A stretch of 64,000 nucleotides of DNA from Coffea arabica (GCF_036785885.1 NC_092312.1:19052001-19116000), one strand, 5' to 3'. Positions 1 to 13,426 are shown, counted from the first letter of the stretch. Notes: generated by a model from the letters alone, not told the origin. Translations and numbers: made by a program.

Positions 1-729
1 TTTTCAGAAGAGAAAAATATTATTTTATTTGAAAAAAAAAATGACTAACGTCCGAATTAGGGGAAATCCAAGCCTAATGAATTGCAGTATACATCAGTTA
101 GCCCTAGATCCGTACGTTCCACGGTGCTTAGTCTCCTAATCTACAAGATGATATATTAAATCATCATATAGGAAATTTCTATAATTCCTCTTGAAAATCA
201 TTCTTTGAACTTGTATTTCTCATAATAATAGCAGTTTGCATTTTAAATTTTGAAATTGATACAATTACTAATAATTAAAAGAGATAATTTCAGAAACCTC
301 CTTTGAGGCTTTTTATAATATCACTTAGTTCCCCTGAGGTTTGATAAAAAACAAATTGATATCTAATAATGGTCCATATTTCTCTATATCGAGATCGTGG
401 TGGGACAATAAAGACTGTGGATAAATTAAATCTAATCAAAGTTAACTACTTAAAAGGATTTTGGTGAATAATTGAGGTTTTGAAAAATTTTGTGGACAGT
501 TATAAGGAAGTCAAGAAATATTTTTAGGAAATTTTCTCTGAAAAAAAAAAAAGAAAACTTGAATCCGCTCTGACGTGGCTCATCATTATCGAAACCGAAC
601 AAGATCAATTTATTTAAGAGTTTTGACTCAAACTACCTACTGGAGAAATATTCTGCTACATCGTCTTGCAACTTTGAAACTACCGGTCTCCATCCAACGG
701 TTGGCAATAAACGCAACTGGCGGTAGTAG
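1..729. other. upstream AT-rich region, no gene seen
   Basis: No coding signal was found here. Short open frames inside it carry no recognisable motif. It contains one end of an inverted-repeat transposon family (281-360) and otherwise AT-rich sequence leading into the promoter of the ALDH6B2 gene. Confidence 0.5.
281..360. mobile_element. solo end of a long-inverted-repeat MITE family
   Basis: The segment has the pattern 'ATAATTTCAGAAACCTCC' followed about 40 bases later by a 'CCCCTGAGGTTT' block. Both blocks recur, diverged, in the two arms of the element at 24195-25079. No matching inverted arm was found nearby, so this looks like a truncated or decayed copy. Confidence 0.5.
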
Positions 730-736
730 TATAAAT
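730..736 (+). promoter_or_regulatory. probable TATA box of the ALDH6B2 gene
   Basis: TATAAAT lies about 280 bases before the start codon. An intron acceptor (TTTTGCAG) ends at 1008, nine bases before the ATG, so the leader probably has an intron and the transcription start would be near 760. The 5' donor of that leader intron was not fixed. Confidence 0.4.
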
Positions 737-1016
737 TTGCTTAGTGAAGTGAGTGCTGAACTCACTGACTCTTTTGTTTGATTGGGGAGAGAGTTGGAGA
801 CGACTTGCTCAAATCAGACTTAAAATTCTAGTCATGTTGCAGTTTTCACTTCACCGAGGTGATTTTAATTTTTTGGTTTTTGACGATGATGATTGCATTT
901 TGATGATAGTACGAAGCAATCATAGCGTTTTATTTTAAGTTATGACTGATTGAGTTGCAGAAAATAACCTAGTTCATGCGAATTGGATTGTGTATTGGTG
1001 TTTTGCAGGGAGGAAC

Positions 1017-4000
1017 ATGAGGTTGTTGAGTTTCCGGATACTCGGTATTGCGAGTTCTCACTTCTCCACCGCCGCCGAGCCATCTTGGAGGCATCGGACT
1101 TCGCTTGTGAGATTTCACAGATACTAAGGACTATTATATATTAGTATTTCTGCACAATTATCTCTTTGTTTTTTTTTTTTTTGGATTAAAAGTAGCTCAC
1201 TGGTAATATTAGTTAAATTTTGAGTAGTTCTAATTCCTGAAATGATTGGGAATCAGCTCCGTGATCGTTAAAATATGACTAAGATAACTTCTTCTACATA
1301 TATCGTGTTTAACGAGTTTGCATACTTCTAAAAAAATATTCTGGTCTGTTGTAATAGCTTTCTTGGAGTAAATAATAAACCTGTAGCTCAACATTGGAGC
1401 ATCTTTTTTTATCATCTCTGTTATTATTCATTTTAGCCTGTAGCAAAATTTGGTTTTAAAGAAACTTGAATCGAACATTAAGGAGTGGAAGTTTGAGTTT
1501 CATTTTTCTTTTTCTTTTAACCATGTTCCTTATTATCTCTCGTAAGTCACTTTCTTCTTCTGCACTTAAGTTTATGTCTTTGTTTTCTGCGCGAAAGTAG
1601 ATGTAGATTTGCATGCGTGCAATAAATTGTGCTCATTGTGAATAAACTTGTTTTGAGTGTACCAGAGGATTCCGAACTTGATTGGTGGCAGTTTTGTAGA
1701 TTCACAAGCGTCAGAATCAGTTGATGTCATGAACCCCGTGAGTCCTTGGAACAGCAGTTTCATTTCTTCTTTTAAATATATGGGGCAGTCATTTATTTTC
1801 TCTGTGCTGTCGTCATAGGCAACCCAAGAAGTGGTTTCTCAAATACCATTAACTACAAGAGAGGAGTTTAAATCAGCTGTAGCAGCAGCCAAAGAGACCT
1901 TTCCTTCATGGCGTAATACCCCAATTACAACTCGACAACGGATTATGTTCAAACTTCAAGATCTTATCCGAAAAAATATGGCAAGATTTGTAAATTCTTC
2001 AATATACGTCTTTTTTACTGGCATAGACAGAAAAGTGATAAAGCTATTATTGTTCCAGGACAAGCTTGCACTCAGCATAACTACAGAGCAGGGGAAGACA
2101 CTGAAAGATGCACAAGGGGATGTTTTTCGTGGGTTAGGTTGGTATATATTCTATCTTCTGTTTTCTAAGAACATATTCTGCTGACGGTTGAGCTCTTCAA
2201 TTTCTTGGTATACGATTATGAAGAGGTGGTGGAACATGCATGTGGAATGGCAACTTTGCAGATGGGAGAGTATGTTTCCAATGTGTCACATGGAATTGAT
2301 ACCTACAGCATCAGGGAACCTCTCGGTGTTTGTGCTGGGATTTGTCCCTTCAACTTTCCAGCAATGATTCCCTTGTGGGTTAGTGTTTGATTCTCATATT
2401 CTTTCAAATGCTTTCAGATTCTGTTTCCGTTCACGTCTAGCCTTCAACTTCCCATAGTTTTCTGCCCTTGCTCGATTTTGTTTGGAATGAGAGTGTTGTA
2501 GCATATAGAGCCTGTAAGAGTTAACGAGAGAGATTGTGAGAGAGATGTATGACATGGAGGGTGGAGGCCATCGATTTGAGTTTATGTATATTTCTTTTTT
2601 GTCTATTGAAGTTCTCTAATGTATATGCTAATTGATGCAGATGTTTCCTGTTGCAGTCACATGTGGGAATACCTTCATTCTTAAGCCGTCAGAGAAAGAT
2701 CCAGGTAACTGTGTATCTCGAACTTATATGCTATATAATCAGATACCTGTTTTTCTTTAATCTGACAAAACTCGAAATCTATTGCATCCTTTTTTCTTTG
2801 TGATGATCTATGCTCTGTTATGTTACTGAATCTTTGCTGTCCTTTATTAGGGGCTTCAATGATACTGGCGGAGCTGGCAATGGAGGCTGGCTTGCCAGAT
2901 GGTGTTCTAAACATTGTCCATGGAACTCATGTAGGCCTCAATTGAAATTGCTTGCAATCTCTTATTTTGCTTCAGAATATCTAATCTGTTACATCACTAT
3001 ATTCTACTAAATAAAATTCAAAGTATGCTGACTTCATTCCCCGCCTATTAATTTCAATTTCTTGAACTTATTGCAGGACATAGTGAATGCTATATGTGAT
3101 GATGACGATATACGAGCCATCTCTTTTGTTGGTTCAAACACAGTGAGTAACTTCACTATGTATAGTTATAGATGCAGTTATGTTTGTCCTGAAAACATTA
3201 TTTTATTTTCTTTGCTCATTTTGACAATTTTCTAAACTAAATGACATGTGCTGGCATGATACAGTAGAGTCTGAATGTGATTTACCCCTATCTAGCCTAG
3301 TTGTCTGACTTGCTTAATGCGGCATTTAGGTTGGTATTATTTCCTCCATGTCTACCTTTTTTTCTTTAATGCTTTCCTGGACTTCATTTGTCATTTTCAA
3401 GTGGGGATTTAATTAATAGGGTTTATACCATGGTCAAGTGTTACTAAACAAGCTTTTCACGATGATAGGTAAATGGAACTGCTTTTTGAATTTTGGCAAT
3501 AACCATGATAAGAGTCAGGGATTCAATCTTGGCCTAGTTATCAAAGTCAAAATGAGCTAATCTGTGTTAATGTCCGTGTAGCTCAGAGTGATCAATATCT
3601 GTCATTAGCAGATATAAAGTTAACATTATTTCATAACCTATCTTAAGCAGTGAAAGTCACTAGAGAGAGAAAGAGAAAAGGGGGGGCGCAATTTTAATTA
3701 TAACCTGAAAGTTAACAAGCTTTGAAATGTTTCCCCATGTTAACCTGTATAGCAGAATTTAGTATGATTTTGAAAACTTAGAGAAGGTCTCTGTAGTTAT
3801 CATGAAACTAAGGGTGGTTAGTAGCGGTTCTTGTTTTGTCCTGTTCTAATTTTGATCCCATAAAGCTTATTGGACATTAAGCTTGAGCCCTTTGATTGGA
3901 ATTACTAGCACACCTTTGACTGATGCTTATTCATGACTGAAGATGCACTTTATATTTTATGTTACTCTGTTTTTGGATTTTGTTCTACTCTGTTAATGTC

Positions 4001-7000
4001 CATACATTAGATTTGAAGTTGCATGATTACTTTTCTGAGTTTACTCTCTCATGCAATGTTCGTCTTTTAGCTCTTCCTTTCGTTTTATTGTTGATCCTTT
4101 CACCGTCTCTGCATTGGTGTTCCAAAGCCGGAATTAGATTTAGTGCTCATGCGATTTCTCAATTTTTTTTTTAGGCTGGAATGCATATCTATGCTAGGGC
4201 AGCAGCAAAAGGAAAGCGTGTTCAGGTCAGTGCTCTTAAAATGTTAAAACTTTCTGTCTTTTTGGAATGATTGAAGCATTTGTTGCTTATTGACTTTGGG
4301 CTTCAGTCAAATATGGGAGCCAAGAACCATGGAATCGTCATGCCTGACGCCAATGTTGATGCTACACTAAATGCTTTAGTTGCAGCTGGTTTTGGTGCTG
4401 CAGGACAACGGTGTATGGCACTGAGCACAGTGGTTTTTATTGGAGACTCAAAATCATGGTATCTTTCTTCTTACCTGCTGGATATAAAATCCTGCTTTTT
4501 CCTCATTTTTTCCATAATAAATGAATCTAATCAGGTTTCGGTGCGTTCGGTTGATTTCGTTGTTTTTCTTCTGTGTCGCGTCAAGTATATACACTGTTTT
4601 TTCTTAACAATTGCTCTTAGAATTTAGACTTTTCATTTAGGATTTGACTATTGTTGATTAAGAAATTTCCTGACGGTACAAGTACCTGTATGTTTTTTAG
4701 ATGTAATAGCATGAACTGTCTCTTAAACTTTACCCTTCACAGGGAAGAAAAGTTAGTGGAACACGCCAAGTCCCTTAAGGTAAATGCTGGAACAGATCCT
4801 GATGCTGACCTTGGTCCAGTCATTAGTAAGCAGGTGCGTGCATGTTGTGATGTTAGTATTGGGAAAGGATTTGTATTTGGAACTTTATTTTCACATTACC
4901 TGTTATTCTGTCATATATAACATTTCACCTATAATCTGTCATTGTTTTGATCTTCATCATTTTAATATTTGGAGAAACAATTTCCATGCAACAGGCAAAA
5001 GAAAGAATATGCAATTTGATTCAAAGTGGCAGGGAGAGTGGTGCCAGACTACTGCTTGATGGAAGAAATATAGTGGTGTGCCTTTGCGCTTTCTTCGACT
5101 TAAAGTTCTGCCCGTATTCGATTGTTTTTAGTCTATTAGGCTAAGCTTCTTTGGTTATGCTTACACATTGTTTATGCCTTACTATGCTACATGTGGTAAT
5201 TTTCCTATTGTTAGGCATGCATTTCCCCCATTATGCCTGACCTTTAGAATCCACTTCTCATACCTTTTTAAATATCTCCATATGATGTATCAACATTGTC
5301 CAACAACATTAGGAACATTGATCAATAAGGGACTAAGGTACTAATTGCTAAAGTTCCTGTGTGAATGAAATGCCTGCAGTATCATATGGATGTAACTTAC
5401 AACTTAATTACTCTTGAAGGAGAATACCTGAAACAGGCATGGAAAAGGGAAATTATTTTCTACATAGAACTTCAGGAGGCTGATTGTAACCAAATTGGCA
5501 ACCTCTGTTTTACATCTTTTACGATGATCCGATCTGGTGCTTGATTAATTGAGTAATTGCACTGATCATGATGAATTTGTCATATGATGCATTATTGATC
5601 ATGTGTCTTCTGGGGGGATATTCTTTTGTAATTCTGCTAAACAATTGTCAAAGTATCTAAGTTTTCACCCGTACTACCTTGTTACAAAGATGATCTATAT
5701 TATTGGACCTCTAGTGTAGGAATGACATCTGCTTGCTTCCTGTTAATTCTTGGGGTGGAACTTACAAGTGGTAGAGACCCCATGCTCAGTATACATTAAT
5801 TAAATGGCTACATCAGAGGTGTTCTAGGAATTACAATTTTTTTTTCATTGCTTATGGTTTTGACCAACATGTGAATATTTTAGACTAAAATGCTCCAGTC
5901 CCTGATGACTAACAGGTCCCAGGTTATGAAAAAGGAAACTTTGTTGGTCCTACCATTTTGTCTGATGTCACTGCTGATATGGAATGCTACAAGGTACTTT
6001 TGGTCTTTACTTATTTTCTCTTTCTACCCGTTCCTCTCCCCCTCCTCTTCCCCCAACCGCACCACCCTGGCACACACAAACACATCCCTTCGGCAACTTG
6101 AATCCCTTGCTCAACTATAAGAGGCAGGTTGACCTATTTTTTTGCTTGTCTTCCTCTCTTCCTCGCTTCCTTCTCCCCCCCCCCCCTCTCCCCCTCTTCT
6201 TGTGTAATTACTTACCAATGGATGTCTTGCTCTGCAGGAGGAGATATTTGGCCCTGTTCTCATTTGCATGCAGGTCTGCTGATGTTTAGGAATCAGTTAT
6301 CTTATCACCATTGAGTTGCTCTAGCTTATTGCAGAGAGATTTTCAGCTGACATTTCTCTTGTTTCTCTTTAGGCTGATAGCTTGGATGAGGCAATAAATC
6401 TTGTTAACAGAAACAAGTAATTCCTCTTTCTTATTTTTCACAAACTGGATGGATAATATGTAAGCTGGTAATTCATGCGAAGTATGTTTTTCTATCCTAC
6501 AGATATGGAAATGGTGCTGCTATTTTCACTACATCTGGTGCTGCTGCAAGGAAATTCCAGACTGAGATTGAGGCAGGCCAGGTAAGCACATACATCATTC
6601 AATACAATATTGCAGCATATGCACTGAGAACTAGATTGGGTTTAGGTTGAGGGAGGGTTGCCTTGTTACTGATGTGTCTATAATCATAACAAAGGGACAT
6701 TTTTATTATTGAATTTAATCTCACCTTAGCCTCCCTTCTGAATTGAGCATATGAAAATTTTTTCTATAATTCTAAATGCACTGTACATTTAGTCCTTTAA
6801 TCGGGGTCAGAACTGCAATTGACTGCTTTAAAGATTTTTCTTCTTGTTTGAAATTTTTAATTTTTGATTCTCAACACTTGCTGGTCTGTCCTAGGTTGGC
6901 ATCAATGTACCTATTCCAGTTCCTTTGCCCTTCTTCTCATTTACTGGGTCCAAGGCATCTTTTGCAGGAGATCTCAATTTCTATGGTAAACTCTCTCTCT

Positions 7001-7224
7001 CTCTCTCTGAGGAAAGATTAGTTGTTCTTTTGTGAACCATGTTAGATTCTGATGTACGATCTTCAATTTTCCCGTCATGTCTATTGCCTGACTTCGTATG
7101 TTAAACTGCAGGCAAGGCTGGGGTTCAGTTTTACACACAGATCAAGACGGTGACTCAACAGTGGAGGGACTTGCCTAGTGGTGCTGGAATATCCCTCGCA
7201 ATGCCAACTTCGCAGAAGTCGTGA
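1017..7224 (+). CDS. ALDH6B2: methylmalonate-semialdehyde dehydrogenase, mitochondrial (ALDH family 6), 18 coding exons
   Basis: Oxidises methylmalonate semialdehyde (and malonate semialdehyde) to propionyl-CoA or acetyl-CoA with NAD and CoA, in mitochondrial valine and pyrimidine breakdown. Exons: 1017-1106, 1666-1737, 1819-1980, 2059-2137, 2224-2378, 2641-2704, 2851-2930, 3077-3142, 4175-4225, 4307-4458, 4743-4833, 4995-5075, 5916-5993, 6238-6273, 6373-6416, 6503-6581, 6895-6985, 7112-7224. They join in frame to 527 residues, normal for the family. The first 30 residues are Arg/Ser-rich with few acids, fitting a mitochondrial presequence. Then come IGGSFVDS, the nucleotide-binding stretch ending [19 protein letters not shown], and the active-site GQRCMALS with catalytic Cys near residue 309. 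The family-specific [13 protein letters not shown] is present. Intron 3 appears to begin with GC (1981) rather than GT; a GT at 1990 would add three residues in frame. The family match is very strong; single exon edges are by eye. Confidence 0.96.
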
Positions 7225-7333
7225 AAAGCAAATTATGCGTCTAGAGCTTTGTTGTGAAATTCGCTATTTCAGACCGGCTCTTTTGGAGCTCTCGCTCTCT
7301 TTCGCGCTCTCTCGTTGTTGTTGATATGGTTTA

Positions 7334-7339
7334 AATAAA
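7334..7339 (+). terminator. polyadenylation signal of the ALDH6B2 gene
   Basis: AATAAA lies 110 bases after the stop codon, a usual spacing for a plant near-upstream element, in a sharply AT-rich stretch. Confidence 0.5.
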
Positions 7340-8465
7340 AATATTTAGATTGTGACGGAAGTGGTAACGGGAAACATTTTCACTTAAAAAAAAGACAATT
7401 TTAAAATATATGTATTTCTTCAGTTAGTTCAAAATTTATAATAAAATGGTTTCTACCTCTAAATTTGAAGAATGATATTCAGTAAACATTTTTAAAATAT
7501 TTTTTGTTTAGCAGAAGTGCCGTCACTCCAAACAGGCTCCTAACTCCAGCAGCTTCGAGCGAAAGGCCGAAGTTGATGATGATGCATCCATCACTTGCAA
7601 CTTGTAACCGGCTTCATTAAAATTTTCTGTGCTATGGAAGCCGCTGCTGAATGTTCCCTTCTAGCCCAGTCCACCTCAACCGCCAAGATTGTCTATGAGT
7701 CAGATCTAAGAGTCCAGAACCCGCAATCCGGCAAAGATAAAGCTTCAGAACAAATTCGGGTCGTGAGTGAATTTGGGCTGTTAAATTTAAAAAAGGATGG
7801 ACTGGCTGGCGACTAGTCTGACAATGAAACCCATTTGGGGACTTGTATAGAATCACAAATGATGGATGGCATCTATTAATGAGATTCGCAACAAACACAT
7901 ACGGCATGATTGTCTCTCTGGCTAGGCAGCTAAATTATATGGACATTTGGCCGGTGCGCTTATTTAGCGCGGGATCTGAGATTTGGACATGTTCAATTTG
8001 ATTTTATTTTTCAACTAAGAGTTCCAACCAGACAACACCTGCACTGTTAATCAGACGTTTTTCAACTTGGTGTGGAAAACTGGGGAGATAACAACGCGCC
8101 CTGTGTCGTTACCAGCAGAAGGTAATTCTTGTTGTAGTCTTCTGGTAGAGTTGAGTTTGGATTTGCAATCGCATGTTATTACAAAGAAAATAAGTAGAAT
8201 ACTTGTGTTGAATTAGAAGGAAAAAAGGAAAAAGAAAAGATCAGTACTATTGGGATCTTCAAGGCCCTTTGGGGGTCAATCTGGACTCCCAAAACGACTC
8301 GCGTAAGGAAAAGCCCATGTCCTGCAATAATTCACACTTGCCCAATCTTATCTCATCCATCACGATTAAATAGCATCATGATTGATTCATGCCTTGTCTG
8401 ATCCTGTTTGCTACCGAATTCACTCGCTAGAGAGTTCCAAAACCTTCATCAAAATCTTCCTCACG
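7340..8465. other. intergenic region and nicotinamidase promoter
   Basis: No gene was recognised. An open frame at 7635-7816 (60 codons from an ATG) has no known motif and no clear splice partners. The last 100 bases form the AT-rich leader of the nicotinamidase gene. Confidence 0.4.
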
Positions 8466-9915
8466 ATGTCATCTTCTTCATCATACAAGAAATACGAAAT
8501 CAGGAAGAGAAACCCTGACCCCAAATCCTCAGTTTTGCTAGTGATTGATATGCAGAATTACTTTTACTCCATGGCCAAGCCAATTTTACCTGCCATTAAC
8601 ACCACTATTGAGCTGTGCAGGGATGCTTCGATTCCCATCATATTCACTCGCCACCGCCATAAGTCCCCTCAAGACTATGGAATGCTATGGGAGTGGTGGA
8701 ATGGTGATCTCATCATGGATGGCACACCTGAGGCAGAGCTCATACCCGACTTGGATAGAGGGGAGGATGATTTAGTTGTCGAGAAGAACACGTACAGTGC
8801 ATTCAGGGGTAATACCTCTTCAACATCCTAAGTACTAGCATAAAATAAATTGATACGATACTAGCTAGTTGCAGCAATTAGACTTCTAATTTCTGGTATT
8901 AGTAAATTGATTGAATAATTGAAACTCTGGCATTGGGATTCGGCATGGCTAACAAGTGCTACTAGGTAGTTTTTTTAGTTCAATTCTATGGGTTTGTGAT
9001 CTTTATATTAGTTTGGCTTTGTCCACTAATATTCCAAAGTTCTATTAAGAATCTTCCCTCCTCCCTACAAGATTTTGATTTTTGTTGTGGTTACTTGAGA
9101 ACACTAGTTCAGTGGCAAAAGGAAGTTATTTAGTGAGGAAAATATTTTGGGTTTAATTTGATAGGATTTTTGGAGTGTTGCAACTTGCGAGGCATAGCTC
9201 TGTGTGTGCTCACAAAAATTGATTTTTTTTTCTTCTTTTGGGGAAGGTACAAAAATTGACGTTTATTTTCTCACTTCTATAGATTAGATTGAATAAGTCC
9301 AAGTTCAATTATGATCTTTTATCTTTGAAAGTTTCCAAGTTTTCATGGTGAGCAATCTCCAAATATGTAGTATAACAAAAAGGATTAATCTTTTTTACAC
9401 TGTCAGCGTCGAATGAATGACAATTATATAAAATTTAAATTTGAAATTTAACTTTTACACGTATCATGAATCAAATGGTGATAGTGCATACAATGTCAGT
9501 GTACATAAGAAGTAGTAGTAAAGAAGGATATTAAATGTGGAAACAAAGTATCACTAGTAGTTATTTCTTTTGTTCTTTTTGGCTTTATCAATTAGCGCTA
9601 TCTTGACACTTTAACCTTCCTTGCAATGCGTTGTGTTCAGGTACAAACTTGGAAGAAGAACTGGTAAATATGGGTGGTGTGAAGGAGGTTATGGTGACAG
9701 GTGTAATGACCAACTTATGCTGCGAGACCACAGCTAGAGAAGCGTTTATTAGAGGATTCAAAGTCTTTTTCTCAACAGATGCAACTGCAACATCGTCACC
9801 CGACTTGCATGACGCTACGTTGAAGAATATGGCTTATGGTTTTGCATATCTGGTGGACTGTGAAAGACTTCAAGCGGCATTTTCCAAATCTTCTTCGAGT
9901 CACCTTAGCACTTAA
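8466..9915 (+). CDS. NIC2: nicotinamidase, isochorismatase superfamily (NIC2/NIC3 type), 2 exons
   Basis: Hydrolyses nicotinamide to nicotinate for the NAD salvage cycle; cytosolic, as no targeting signal is seen. Exons 8466-8808 and 9641-9915 join in phase 1 (G|GT) to 205 residues. Visible marks: [11 protein letters not shown] with catalytic Asp28, [10 protein letters not shown] with Lys107, and [16 protein letters not shown] with the cis-peptide V-M followed by nucleophile Cys141 (first of the CC pair). This matches the plant NIC2/NIC3 subgroup rather than NIC1. An in-frame upstream ATG at 8382 gives a 28-residue extension unlike the family, so 8466 is preferred. Choosing between NIC2 and NIC3 is not possible here; the symbol names the subgroup. 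The 832-base intron holds a probable MITE. Confidence 0.92.
9386..9512. mobile_element. small CACTG-ended MITE in the nicotinamidase intron
   Basis: About 125 bases bounded by an imperfect inverted repeat: ACACTGTCAGCG on the left and TGTCAGTGTACAT on the right. CACTG ends suggest a CACTA-type non-autonomous element, but the 3-bp flanks do not match exactly, so superfamily assignment is tentative. Confidence 0.4.
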
Positions 9916-10489
9916 CAGGGAGGATGCAATAGAACAGTAGAAGACTTCTCTCGTTATTGTTTCCTGTGGTTACTTCTTGTATATTCAGACAAACTTGTGG
10001 TTACTTTAATAACTACTTGCATATTCACACTTCGATGGGAGTAGTTATGGGATGCATTTTGACTTCAAGAAAAGAGAGGGACAATTAAGATGCACGAACT
10101 AGCAAGGACTAATAATCAACGAGTGATTATAGCCAAACAAGCCAGTTTACGGAACTGAACACCCCCCCCCCCCCCACATCGAAGTGGAAAGCAAGTCATG
10201 TTCTCTGCTGTTAGCTTAATACGGCTCTTGGTGATGTTGAGCGTGTTGAGGTAATCAACTTGAGTGCCTTGACCAACTGAAATTGAATTGAAAATCATTA
10301 TTTGAAAATTTTTTGAGAATAAATAATGTTATACTTGTTGGGATGTGATGTGTGTTTAGCATTGACAAAATTACTATAGATTGAAGGTGCGGTGCTAAAA
10401 AATGTTGTTTTGAAATATCCTAAGAATTCAACATCCTTCGCAGAAATGTTTTGAAATATCCTGAGAATTCAGCCATGATCGCAGATTAT

Positions 10490-10790
10490 TATTAGGTGTA
10501 ATATTCAGATATATTCATTATTAGGTGTAAAATTCAGATGTATTCAGATATACTTATAAATGTCCTCAAGATTTTAGGTTTTAGTATATGTTAGGCTATT
10601 AACGGAATTTCAACCACAATCGCAGTTCATTATTACTAGATGTTTATTAGGTGTAAAATTCAAATATACTGAGTTGAAACAACAAAGGCTCGAGTACTAC
10701 CATTTATTCATTGTGGCCTATGTCGACTTATAGATGTCCTCAAGATTTTAGGTTTCAGTATATGTTAGACTATTAGCTGAATCAAATTTC
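10490..10790. repeat. degenerate direct duplication, spacing 174 bp
   Basis: TGTCCTCAAGATTTTAGGTT occurs at 10561 and again at 10735. The surrounding 50 bases, including GTATATGTTAG and upstream TTAGGTGTAAAATTCA, are also repeated with point differences. This is an old tandem duplication of roughly 175 bases. Confidence 0.65.
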
Positions 10791-12011
10791 TGTGATATTT
10801 CTAGTTTTCATGTTTTGTTTAGTCGATATTTCTAAGTGAATTCTCTGCCCTTACCATTTATTCACTCTTATATGCCCTACTATTTATATGTCTAGAAGCT
10901 AAATTGACATTCGAGTTGATATTTTTTTTATTTTCACTCTTGTCTGTCCCTACAATTTGTTCACTCTTGTCTACCCTACGATTTATACAACTAGAACCCA
11001 AATTTCTACATAATAACCTTGCCTTTCCATTCTTTCCTGCTATCTCTATCACTATCCATCAATATCTAACACTAGCCATCATTATCGCAAGAAAATGCTT
11101 AACATAATACTAGATTTGGTGCTACAGAAATTGAAATATTAATTTTAATAGTTGTTCTTAACTTTAAGTGTTCATTATGGGCATTAGCCATCAGAACAGC
11201 CAATGCTGCTAATGATTGCTTTGCAGAGACAGAAAATTAGTTTAGATTGATAGTTTTAATCTCAATTTAGGAAGTAAAAATGTGGAGAAAAAGGAAGAAA
11301 AAAGAAGAAGACGATGGTTAACTATATTCTTGAGAGTTGGATTTGATTATTTCAATTCCTAAAGTTCAATTTTTAATTAAAATTATTTGATGCAACTTGT
11401 TAGTATCAAATTTTCATATAAATTAAATCTGGATATCAAGAAAAAGAAAAAGCTATGAAATCGTCCAAGTATCAGCAGATCACGTATGAAATCTTCCAAC
11501 TTGTTCGTCTTAGTCAATATGTGTAACTCTTGCCACTACTGTTATAAAATTTCTCTAGCATAGAATGACAATTTAATATTACATTAGATTATTGCACATG
11601 CACTAACGAATTTTTATGAACTGGTGGAATTATTTACTTTAGTTTTGCTAATTTTTAGAATGTCATTACTTTGTTCTGCTACCATTATTTACCTTTTCTT
11701 GACTTTTTTTTAAATGCCGGGAATGCATTGATGATGAATTTGGGCACGTAGCAGAATAGCAAATTGGCACGATGGTAAAATTGAGGAAAACTAGAGGTTT
11801 TAACTGGTATTTAGATCATTTAATAGCATTTAAATTTTTAAACTTGTTTTCATTCCTTACCTAATGAAAATCTGCACCCTATGATGCCTGGGTCATTTCC
11901 TTTTGTGTACCAAAAAAGAATTGTTAGGAACTCTCTTTTGATTCTCTTGTGCTCATGCTACCCATCACATATTTGCGATGTAATGAAAGTGTCACAAACT
12001 CCGGTGCAGCT

Positions 12012-12400
12012 AGGATGGATACTTGGACGATTTCATAGCTTTTTCTTATAATTAGTTGTATTAGGTTATAATTAGATTTCATAGCTTATAAAATATAAGC
12101 TAATCAAATATAATCGTCCAAGTATCTCTTTTCTTATAAGCTAATCATATATAAGCTTTTTCATAGCTATTTCTTATAATCGTCCAAGTATCTCTTTTCT
12201 TATAAGCTAATCATATATAAGCTTTTTCATAGCTATTTCTTATAATCGTCCAAGTATCTCTTTTCTTATAATTAGTTATATTAGGTTAGTTGTTATGAAA
12301 AAGATTATATGAAAACTCTAGGTTATATATGAAAAAGATTATAAGAAATAGTTGTTATGCTGGAAACTCTAGGTTAGTTGTATTAGGTTCTTGTCACATT
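12012..12400. repeat. 66-bp tandem repeat with inverted copies
   Basis: A unit starting TAATCGTCCAAGTATCTC begins at 12111, 12177 and 12243, exactly 66 bases apart and near identical. An inverted version (GGATACTTGGACGATT) is at 12012, and further inverted pieces (AAAAAGATTATA, TCTAGGTTA) follow at 12299-12380. A dispersed piece (ATCGTCCAAGTATC) occurs at 11460. It may be the decayed core of a foldback element. Confidence 0.7.
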
Positions 12401-13426
12401 TTAATAGTCTAAAGTCTAAACACAATTAAGAAGCAGGTCCTATTCTATTTGTGAGATATAATGCATAAAAACTTTTTTGGTCTTTACGATATAAGTAGTA
12501 CATTGCAATTCCGTCCCATCATAAATTCATGACTTGATAACAACGATAACGTTTAACTAGAAAGTAAGTTTTGCATTTCAGAATGCAGTGTATGTCGTTA
12601 ACTGGTTCATCAATAATAGTAACTAGTGCTCAATGCACACCCAATGTGTGTATAATCAAAAAATATATAATATTTATGGTCATATATTTTAAATAAAAAT
12701 TTTATTACTGAAACAAACTTTAATCTTTTAAATATTTTTCATAAAATAAGTTTATATTGGTAGTTATAATGTTTACGGGTAATTATGTTGAAAACATATA
12801 CTTAAATAATTAAAAGTAAAAATAGTTATGGGTAATTATAGGTAGTTAAACTAAAAGTAGTTTTATAAGGGTATAAAAGGTTGTTCATAAAGTGATGATA
12901 AATGTTAATTCCATATTATTCCAAATCCCCTTCTCAAGCTTTATATATAGTATAGATAATTAATCTTAATTTAAATTTAAAATCTAAATTTTGCATATAT
13001 ATCAACCATGATAAAATATACACCAACAGAATATGAGATTAACTCTTACGTTTTAGGCAATTAACCGCAAATTCCACCCCGAACACCAGAAAAGAAAATA
13101 AAATTATCCTCCTCTCTATTTGAACTTATAAATATACTACTGAATTTTTATTTATGTTCATCGTAGATACACGTATGTGAAATGTGCATCATATATTCAC
13201 ATACAACAAAAAGCATGGATTATGAATTTGTTGTACATAGCAAGGTCGCCTTTCAACTATCTTTTTATTCCATATATATCACATAAAAAATGTGTTATAA
13301 TTTTTTTAAAAAAATTATTTAAATAATCCACTATCTAAACACACTCTTAATTTTGGTTTCAACATTATTCTGCTACCTATTCTCACTTTTTTCTTAAAAA
13401 AAATCGCTTGTGTGCTTTGCTTATAG

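Larger units (their letters stand above)
9916..13426. other. gene-free AT-rich region with local repeats
   Basis: No gene was recognised over 3.5 kb. It starts with the 3' leader of the nicotinamidase gene, has a run of C at about 10162-10176, a degenerate direct duplication near 10490-10790, and a 66-bp tandem and inverted repeat cluster at 12012-12400. The remainder is AT-rich single-copy-looking sequence with decayed MITE-like patches near 12900-13050 and 13240-13360. Confidence 0.5.

Noticed and set aside
7635-7816. 60-codon frame between ALDH6B2 and the nicotinamidase
   Set aside because: No recognisable family and no splice partners; it could be chance in a short GC-richer patch.
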